Translations under genes and position numbers: made by a program
In this document: positions 58,718-64,000 of the stretch, in pieces
Position numbering within the stretch: position 1 is the stretch's first letter
Layout: the number at the start of each line of letters is the position of its first letter
Origin: Cupriavidus metallidurans CH34
GTDB lineage: Bacteria; Pseudomonadota; Gammaproteobacteria; Burkholderiales; Burkholderiaceae
Assembly: GCF_000196015.1 (NCBI RefSeq)
Contig: NC_007973.1
Span: 3,720,001-3,784,000 of the forward strand
DNA: 64,000 nt
Direction: 5' to 3'
The notes under the pieces: generated by a model
What the model was told of the DNA's origin: nothing
The model's input: only the letters and a program-made list of their open reading frames with translations
Database searches by the model: none

Positions 58718-61012
58718 TCAAATGCGTAGCGGATCGATTTCCAATTGCCAACGCACCCCTTTGACACGTGTCGCGGCATCATCGAAAGTCCGTACCCACT
58801 CACTGACAAACCGTTGCAATAACGGACGGGAGCCGGCTTCGACGAGCATCTGGGCGCGCTCTTTGTTGAACAGGCGCACCATCGACATCGGCACCGGGTC
58901 ATGCAGTTGCACTTCGGCTGCCATCGGACTGGCATCCGCGCACGCGCGAGCGGCCTGCAGGAAGGCAAGCGCGCGCTCGAGCTGCGCGTGCTCGGCCGTC
59001 ACCAGCACCTGGTAGGCATATGGGGGCAACCCGGCCTGCCGGCGCTCTCGCAACTGGCTGGCTGCGAATCCATCATAGTCATGGCGAACCAAAGCCTGCA
59101 ATGCGGGGGCATCTGGATAGCGGGTCTGGATCAACACTTCGCCGCCCAGCCCTGCCCTGCCGGCGCGGCCAGACACCTGCATCAGCGACGCGAACAGGTG
59201 CTCGGCCGCGCGGAAATCGTGACTGAACATGGCGGCATCAGGGTGGACGATGCCCACCAGCGTGACACGCTGGAAGTCGTGTCCCTTGGCCACCATCTGC
59301 GTGCCCACCAGGATGTCGACCTCGCCGGCATGGACCTCGTCGAGCATGGCCTGCGCACTGCCCTTGCGCCGCGTGGAATCCGCGTCGATCCGGGCGATGC
59401 GTGCCTGTGGAAAACGTGCGGCCAGCGCTTCCTCGATCCGCTGCGTGCCCCGGCCAAGCGGTGCGATGTCGACATTGCCGCAGTCGGGGCAATGATGCGG
59501 CACGGGCGCCTCAAGCCCGCAATGGTGGCAGCGCAACCGCCGCTCCGGGCGATGCAGCACCAGGTACGCCGAGCATCGCGGGCAGCCCGAGAGCCAGCCG
59601 CAACTGTCGCAGGCCAGGACTGGCGCGTAGCCCCGCCGGTTCAGGAACAACAGGCTCTGCTGACCCCGATCCAGCCGCTGCTGGATGGCATCGAGCAGCG
59701 GCACCGACAGCCCTTCATAGAGCGTGCGCTGACGCTGGCGTTCATGGTTCAGGTCGATCAGCCTGACCGTGGGCAGTGCGGCATCCGCCTGGGCGCGATC
59801 CCGCAGCACCAGCTTGCGATAGGCGCCCTGCTCCGCCCGGTACCAGGACTCCATGGACGGTGTGGCCGAGCCAAGCACTACCGGGATGCCTAACTGGTTG
59901 GCTCGCCACACGGCCAGATCGCGTGCCGAGTACCGCAGGCCTTCCTGCTGCTTGTAGGAGGTGTCGTGCTCTTCATCGACCACGATCAGTTTCAGGTTCG
60001 GCACGGATGCCATGACGGCCATGCGTGTGCCGAGCACGATACGCGCCTCGCCGCGATGCGCTGCCAGCCACTGGAGGCTGCGCTCCTGATCGGCCAGTCC
60101 ACTATGCAGGACGGCCAGTGGCTGGTCAGGAAAGCGCTCGGCGATACGCGCCTGCAGTTGGGGCGTGAGGTTGATCTCGGGGACCAGCATCAATACCTGG
60201 GCGGCTGGGTCCTCGTCCAATCGCGCGGCGATGGCGTGGAGATAGACTTCCGTCTTGCCGCTGCCGGTCACCCCGTGGAGCAGGAAGGCGGCATAGCCTT
60301 CGGCGGCGGTGATGGCATCCACGGCCGCACGCTGCTCGTCATGGAGCGTCGGGGCGACAGATGGTACCTGCGTGGGGGCTTTATCGAGCAGCGGACGGTC
60401 TGCATGGGTGCTTTGGATACAACCAGCGGCCTCCCACTCGGCCAGGCGTGCCGGGGCCGCCGTGCAAAGCTCGCGGGCTTCTGCAAGGCGCAACCCATCA
60501 GGCGCCGCAATCAACGCTTCAGCCAGCGCCCGCACGGTTCGTGCGCGCGACGGCGCTGCCGCCAGCAAGGCTTCTGACTGCGCCGGGCGTACCCGGTACT
60601 GCGTGGTTCGGGCGCGTTGTTCCAGCCGTTCCCACGTCTGCGGATCGCGCAGCGACGGCGGCAGCGCGGGCAGCATCACTTCGCCCAGACAGCGGTGGTA
60701 GTAGCGCGCGGCAAAACGGGCAAGGCCGATCCACGCGGCGTTGAGCGGTGGCATCCACGTCAGATGGCCCGTCACCGGCCTCAGGCGGTCTGCGGGTACC
60801 TCGGTGTTGTCGGGTCGATCGAGCACGACCCCCATGACATGGCGCTTGCCAAATGGCACGACCACGAGCTCGCCCGGCATCACCGCGGCATCCGCCAGAT
60901 AGTCGAAGTAGTCGTCAGCGGGGGTATCCAATGCGACGCGCACGAGGCCCGCCGCAGCCTCAGCGGATGCGGGCTGTAACGCAGTATCCACAGGCGCCGC
61001 CGCCGATGTCAT
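58718..61012 (-). CDS. priA: Primosomal protein N' (replication restart helicase PriA)
   Basis: PriA restarts replication at stalled forks and recombination intermediates. The 764-residue protein has a DNA-binding N-terminal domain (residues about 25-200), then the helicase core: Walker A HGVTGSGKTEVYLHA, DEEH box VVDEEHDTSYKQQEG and SATPSMESW. The zinc-binding cysteines are in order CDSCGWLSGCPRCSAYLVLH and CHHCGLEAPVPHHCPDCG. Motifs V/VI follow in VGTQMVAKGHDFQRVTLVG and QVSGRAGRAGLGGEVLIQT. ATG 61012 is the first in frame. It is leftward and separate from hemE by 501 bases. Confidence 0.96.
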   Translation of the reverse strand: MTSAAAPVDTALQPASAEAAAGLVRVALDTPADDYFDYLADAAVMPGELVVVPFGKRHVMGVVLDRPDNTEVPADRLRPVTGHLTWMPPLNAAWIGLARFAARYYHRCLGEVMLPALPPSLRDPQTWERLEQRARTTQYRVRPAQSEALLAAAPSRARTVRALAEALIAAPDGLRLAEARELCTAAPARLAEWEAAGCIQSTHADRPLLDKAPTQVPSVAPTLHDEQRAAVDAITAAEGYAAFLLHGVTGSGKTEVYLHAIAARLDEDPAAQVLMLVPEINLTPQLQARIAERFPDQPLAVLHSGLADQERSLQWLAAHRGEARIVLGTRMAVMASVPNLKLIVVDEEHDTSYKQQEGLRYSARDLAVWRANQLGIPVVLGSATPSMESWYRAEQGAYRKLVLRDRAQADAALPTVRLIDLNHERQRQRTLYEGLSVPLLDAIQQRLDRGQQSLLFLNRRGYAPVLACDSCGWLSGCPRCSAYLVLHRPERRLRCHHCGLEAPVPHHCPDCGNVDIAPLGRGTQRIEEALAARFPQARIARIDADSTRRKGSAQAMLDEVHAGEVDILVGTQMVAKGHDFQRVTLVGIVHPDAAMFSHDFRAAEHLFASLMQVSGRAGRAGLGGEVLIQTRYPDAPALQALVRHDYDGFAASQLRERRQAGLPPYAYQVLVTAEHAQLERALAFLQAARACADASPMAAEVQLHDPVPMSMVRLFNKERAQMLVEAGSRPLLQRFVSEWVRTFDDAATRVKGVRWQLEIDPLRI

Positions 61013-61513
61013 TGACCAGCTCCAGCGTGGTGCAGTCCGGCTGCGCGATGGTTGTGCATGGCTGGCGTAACAGGATTTTCCGAACGGGTCTGTGTGCGGC
61101 GCAACATCAACTTAAAGTAAAACCTGAAATGTGACCCTAAGTCGATGATCCTTGGTGGCTTTTCCAAGGTATCTGTCACGCCTGTGGATAACTTTGTTGA
61201 AAAGTCGCGCCGAGTTCCCCGCAAGGCCCATGAATCAAGGCTTTCATCGACCTTACACGGTTCTTAAAGAAAGATTCAAAGCCTTATGAATCAATGGGTT
61301 GCAAACACCCCCCAACTGAGTTAAGGGGTTACCCCGTCTTGCGGTGCGGCAAACCTATCGGTGTGCATAAGTCAAGCCTTGACAGCAACCGCCCAGCACC
61401 TTTTTGGCGAAATAACGCAAATAGTTTACTTGACAGCTTATCGATAGCGACGACTGCGACACAGCGGCGCAGTCGGGTCGACGAATCGCTGCGCCGCGGG
61501 GAAAACGCCTGTT
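61013..61513. other. AT-richer intergenic region between priA and hemE
   Basis: 501 bases without a gene, clearly lower in GC than the window. It contains a consensus DnaA box TGTGGATAA (61183-61191), the hairpin CCTTGG-N8-CCAAGG (61150-61169), a hairpin GCGGCGCAG (61464-61472) / CTGCGCCGC (61489-61497), a direct repeat ATGAATCAA (near 61230 and 61289), and two copies of CTTGACAGC (near 61378 and 61430). The priA promoter should be at its left end and the hemE 3' end at the right. No rho-independent terminator with a T-run was found behind hemE. Confidence 0.5.
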
Positions 61514-62617
61514 TCAGACGGCCGCTGCAACCTGCCCGGCGCGCAGCTTGCGGCTATGGTTGTGCACTTCGTCAACCAGGACCGAAACGTTCTCGGGCGG
61601 CGTGAACTGCGAAATGCCGTGGCCGAGGTTGAAGACGTGTCCATCGCTGCCACCGGCGGATGCGTAAGAGTCGAGCACGCCCCGTACCTGTTCGCGGATG
61701 GCCGATTCGGACGCGAACAGCACGGTCGGGTCGATATTGCCTTGCAGTGCCACGCGGCCTTCGGTCCGACGGCGAGCTTTCGCCAGGTTCACGGTCCAGT
61801 CGAGCCCGATCGCATCCGGGCCGATCCCGGCGATTTCCTCGAGCCAGATGCCGCCGCCCTTGGTGAATACGATCACTGGGATCTGCTGGCCGTCGTGCTC
61901 GCGCTTGAGGCCCTGAAGTACCTTGCGCATGTACGCTAGCGAGAAGGCCTGATACATGCCATCCGCCAGCGCGCCGCCCCAGGTGTCGAAAACCATCACG
62001 GCCTGGGCCCCGGCTTCGATCTGCGCGTTGAGGTACGCGGACACGGCGGTAGCATTGATGTCGAGAATGCGATGCATCAGGTCGGGCCGGGCGTACATCA
62101 TCGCCTTGACGGTGCGGAAGTCGTCCGAGCCACCACCTTCGACCATATAGCAGGCCAGCGTCCACGGGCTGCCCGAGAAACCGATCAGCGGCACACGCTG
62201 ACGGCCGTCCTGCACCAGCGCCTTGCGGATTTCGCTGACCGCATCGAACACGTATTGCAGCGACGCCATGTCCGGCACCGCGAGCTTGGCCACGTCGGCT
62301 TCCGTGCGCAACGGATGCGCAAAACGCGGGCCCTCGCCCTGCGCGAACGACAGGCCGAGGCCCATCGCATCGGGTACGGTGAGGATGTCCGAGAAGAGGA
62401 TCGCGGCGTCGAGCGGGTAGCGGTCGAGCGGCTGCAGCGTCACCTCGGTGGCGTAGGCCGGGTTCTTGGCCAGGCCGAGGAAGCTGCCGGCGCGCGCGCG
62501 CGTGGCGTTGTACTCGGGCAGGTAGCGACCCGCCTGGCGCATGAGCCAGAGGGGTGTGTATTCAGTGGGTTGCCGGCGCAGCGCCCGCAGGAAGGTGTCG
62601 TTCTGCAATGCGGTCAT
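61514..62617 (-). CDS. hemE: Uroporphyrinogen decarboxylase
   Basis: HemE removes four carboxyl groups from uroporphyrinogen III to give coproporphyrinogen III, the substrate later used by HemN or HemF. The 367-residue protein carries [20 protein letters not shown] at its start with the conserved Arg residues, then [19 protein letters not shown] and [21 protein letters not shown], all hallmark stretches. ATG 62617 was preferred over ATG 62623, because GAGG stands seven bases before it and would be too close to the other. A GC-rich hairpin (61464-61497) follows the stop. Confidence 0.96.
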   Translation of the reverse strand: MTALQNDTFLRALRRQPTEYTPLWLMRQAGRYLPEYNATRARAGSFLGLAKNPAYATEVTLQPLDRYPLDAAILFSDILTVPDAMGLGLSFAQGEGPRFAHPLRTEADVAKLAVPDMASLQYVFDAVSEIRKALVQDGRQRVPLIGFSGSPWTLACYMVEGGGSDDFRTVKAMMYARPDLMHRILDINATAVSAYLNAQIEAGAQAVMVFDTWGGALADGMYQAFSLAYMRKVLQGLKREHDGQQIPVIVFTKGGGIWLEEIAGIGPDAIGLDWTVNLAKARRRTEGRVALQGNIDPTVLFASESAIREQVRGVLDSYASAGGSDGHVFNLGHGISQFTPPENVSVLVDEVHNHSRKLRAGQVAAAV

Positions 62618-62732
62618 GGTCATCCTCGTGAGACCGACATTCTAAGGGATGCCCGCACCCGCAAGCCCTATGGCGAGTGATATCCACACGAATGCTTGCG
62701 CTGGATCGGGCCTCAGCGGTCCTCGGCGGTCC

Positions 62733-63689
62733 TCAGAGGTCGTCGAACACACCTGTGAACGCCTCGGCGGCGCGGCGCATCCACTCCCGTGCGCGTGGTG
62801 CGTCCGGTTGCAGACGCGCAAAGCCATGTGTCATACCTGACGCCTCGATCGTGATCACCGGTGCATCGTGGCGCACGAGGAAGTTGGCGTAGGCCAGGCC
62901 GTCATCACGCAGCACGTCATTGGCCGCCACAAGCACGACGCTGGCGGGGGGCAACATGGCGGGCGGCGATGCCATCAGATGGATCCGGGGATCGTCCTGC
63001 TCGGCGCCCTTGGCCAGTTCTTCGGCGCCGATGAACTGCGTCCAGTACCACGCCATTTCGTCTCGGGTGAGACCAGGCCCGTTCGCGAACGCCCGATAGC
63101 TCTCGGTCGTGAGCAATGGCGCAGCCACGGGGTAGATCAGCAACTGCGCCTGGACGATATGCGCACGGCGCTGTTCGTTGACGACGCGGGCCGCTGCCGC
63201 AGCCAGATGCGCGCCTGCGCTGTCGCCAGCCACGGCGAGAAAATCTGGATGCACGCCAAGCGACTCGCGCGATGCAGCGAGCCATTGCACGGCTGCCACC
63301 GCATCGTCGCAAGGGGTTGGAAACGCGTATTCCGGGGCCAGCCTGTAGTCGACACTGGCAACGACGCACTGTGTGTCGGCTGCCAGCAGCGCCGCCACCG
63401 TGTGATGCGTTTCCGGCGAGCCGACGACCCAGCCACCACCGTGGAAATAGACAATCAGTCGAGGCTGCTCAACATTGGCGGGCCTGAACAAGCGCACCGT
63501 CAACGCCGCGCCGTCCACGGGGATCGCGAGATCGGTGACGGAGATCTCCTCGGTGTCCGGCTGTCGCGAGCGCGCGGCCACATCCTCGAAGCGCGAGCGC
63601 CGCGCTGCGGCATCCTCGGGAATGGGTTCGTTGGCGTACAGGTCCGCCATCTGGCGGTAGTAGCTGAGTAGCTGGGGGTCGATGGCCAT
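62733..63689 (-). CDS. Alpha/beta hydrolase, hormone-sensitive-lipase (HSL) family esterase
   Basis: A 318-residue esterase. The oxyanion-hole motif HGGGW is at residues 83-87 and the nucleophile elbow GDSAG at 155-159 (Ser157). An Asp and a His near the end (VLRDDGLAYANFLV and SGMTHGFARL) complete the triad. The DYRLAPEYAFPTPCDDA stretch is typical of HSL-type enzymes, which cleave short acyl esters. No signal peptide is seen, so it is cytoplasmic. The start at 63689 is followed by IDPQLLSYYRQM. It lies leftward at the right end, with a LacI-type operator about 205 bases upstream. Confidence 0.9.
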   Translation of the reverse strand: MAIDPQLLSYYRQMADLYANEPIPEDAAARRSRFEDVAARSRQPDTEEISVTDLAIPVDGAALTVRLFRPANVEQPRLIVYFHGGGWVVGSPETHHTVAALLAADTQCVVASVDYRLAPEYAFPTPCDDAVAAVQWLAASRESLGVHPDFLAVAGDSAGAHLAAAAARVVNEQRRAHIVQAQLLIYPVAAPLLTTESYRAFANGPGLTRDEMAWYWTQFIGAEELAKGAEQDDPRIHLMASPPAMLPPASVVLVAANDVLRDDGLAYANFLVRHDAPVITIEASGMTHGFARLQPDAPRAREWMRRAAEAFTGVFDDL

Positions 63690-64000
63690 CGGAAACTTCG
63701 AAAATCGCTTTGCTAACCGTTTCGAATCGTAACGCTGAATGCGCTGCCGAACACAAAATCAGAAACCCGATTTTTCTTATCCCCCGAATGTGGGGAACAC
63801 GGCGTATTAATGGGCAGAAAACGTAATGCATTCAAGACACTAGCAAGTCTTCATTTTTGCACTTCCTGGCGCACATTATGACGGAACACGCGATGAAAAC
63901 GCTTTCAAGCAAGCCGCAAAGTGTTTAGAACGACGTATCCATACGCGGTCGCCTTTCAACTACTTGCAAAACGATACATTTTGTTACTGCCATGGCCAGA
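63690..64000. promoter_or_regulatory. AT-rich upstream region at the window edge
   Basis: 311 bases, markedly AT-richer than the window, between the esterase start and the right edge. It must hold the esterase promoter and perhaps a promoter for a gene beyond the edge on the plus strand. The clearest element is the LacI-type palindrome at 63894-63907. No gene is seen. Confidence 0.5.
63894..63907. promoter_or_regulatory. LacI/GalR-family-type operator
   Basis: TGAAAACGCTTTCA is a near-perfect palindrome with the central CG and the TGAAAN-CG-NTTTCA layout typical of LacI/GalR operators. It is 205 bases before the esterase start. It may serve a gene beyond the window edge. No LacI-family gene is in the window. 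Confidence 0.6.

Noticed and set aside
61183..61191. A replication origin between priA and hemE
   Set aside because: Only one consensus DnaA box was seen, with no cluster and no dnaA, rnpA or gyrB context.
61230..61320. Two short overlapping peptide frames (19 and 12 codons) starting ATGAATCA
   Set aside because: They come from a direct repeat in an AT-rich gap, without ribosome-binding sites or a downstream gene on that strand.

Overview
The window is about 66% GC, gene-dense, and reads as chromosome of a betaproteobacterium of the family Burkholderiaceae, most likely Cupriavidus or a close relative. The pointers are the gcl-hyi-glxR-glycerate kinase-pyk block, a gcvTHP-sdaA block behind a tandem glycine riboswitch, a self-sufficient CYP102-type P450, a full-length PutA with an N-terminal ribbon-helix-helix domain, and the overall codon and base use. 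No insertion sequence, prophage, integrase or CRISPR array was found.

Layout. 1-3138: the 3' end of a DctA-type dicarboxylate carrier, a GntR regulator, a structured RNA candidate with a terminator, a LysR regulator and an unknown membrane protein. 3423-9989: a glyoxylate-to-pyruvate operon (glyoxylate carboligase, hydroxypyruvate isomerase, tartronate semialdehyde reductase, glycerate kinase, pyruvate kinase) with a strong hairpin and T-run between its first two genes. 10287-13380: a zinc metallopeptidase, a small secreted protein with five 12-residue repeats, an Rnk-type protein and a CadR-like MerR regulator with its own operator.

13447-20499 is the most unusual part. A leftward run encodes DUF350, SPFH, double DUF4178/zinc-ribbon, a 57-residue Gly/Ser-rich membrane peptide and SAM decarboxylase. 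It diverges from a membrane-embedded spermidine-synthase-like protein and an exported FAD amine-oxidase-like lipoprotein. Together they look like a membrane-linked polyamine system whose function is not established.

20600-31543: a secreted hypothetical, HtpX, a GlxA-type regulator, an MFS transporter, the P450-reductase fusion, ArfB, a berberine-bridge-type oxidase, an enoyl-CoA hydratase and two small exported proteins. 31721-41143: tRNA-Arg(CCG), a dihaem cytochrome c5 with a folded leader, hemN with an FNR/ANR box, a lone solute-binding protein, a two-component system, Rep helicase and a small lipoprotein. 41303-48579: the glycine riboswitch, gcvT, gcvH, gcvP, sdaA and an ETHE1-like persulfide dioxygenase; these genes carry glycine to C1 units, serine and pyruvate. 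48616-63689 (all leftward): a YbdK-type ligase with a CPA2 antiporter, a TPR protein, a LivK-like binding protein, PutA, PriA, HemE and an esterase. The right edge carries a LacI-family-type operator whose gene may lie outside the window.

Start codons were chosen by ribosome-binding sites and family N-termini. Functional names rest on recognising motifs and family resemblance by eye; no database search was run.
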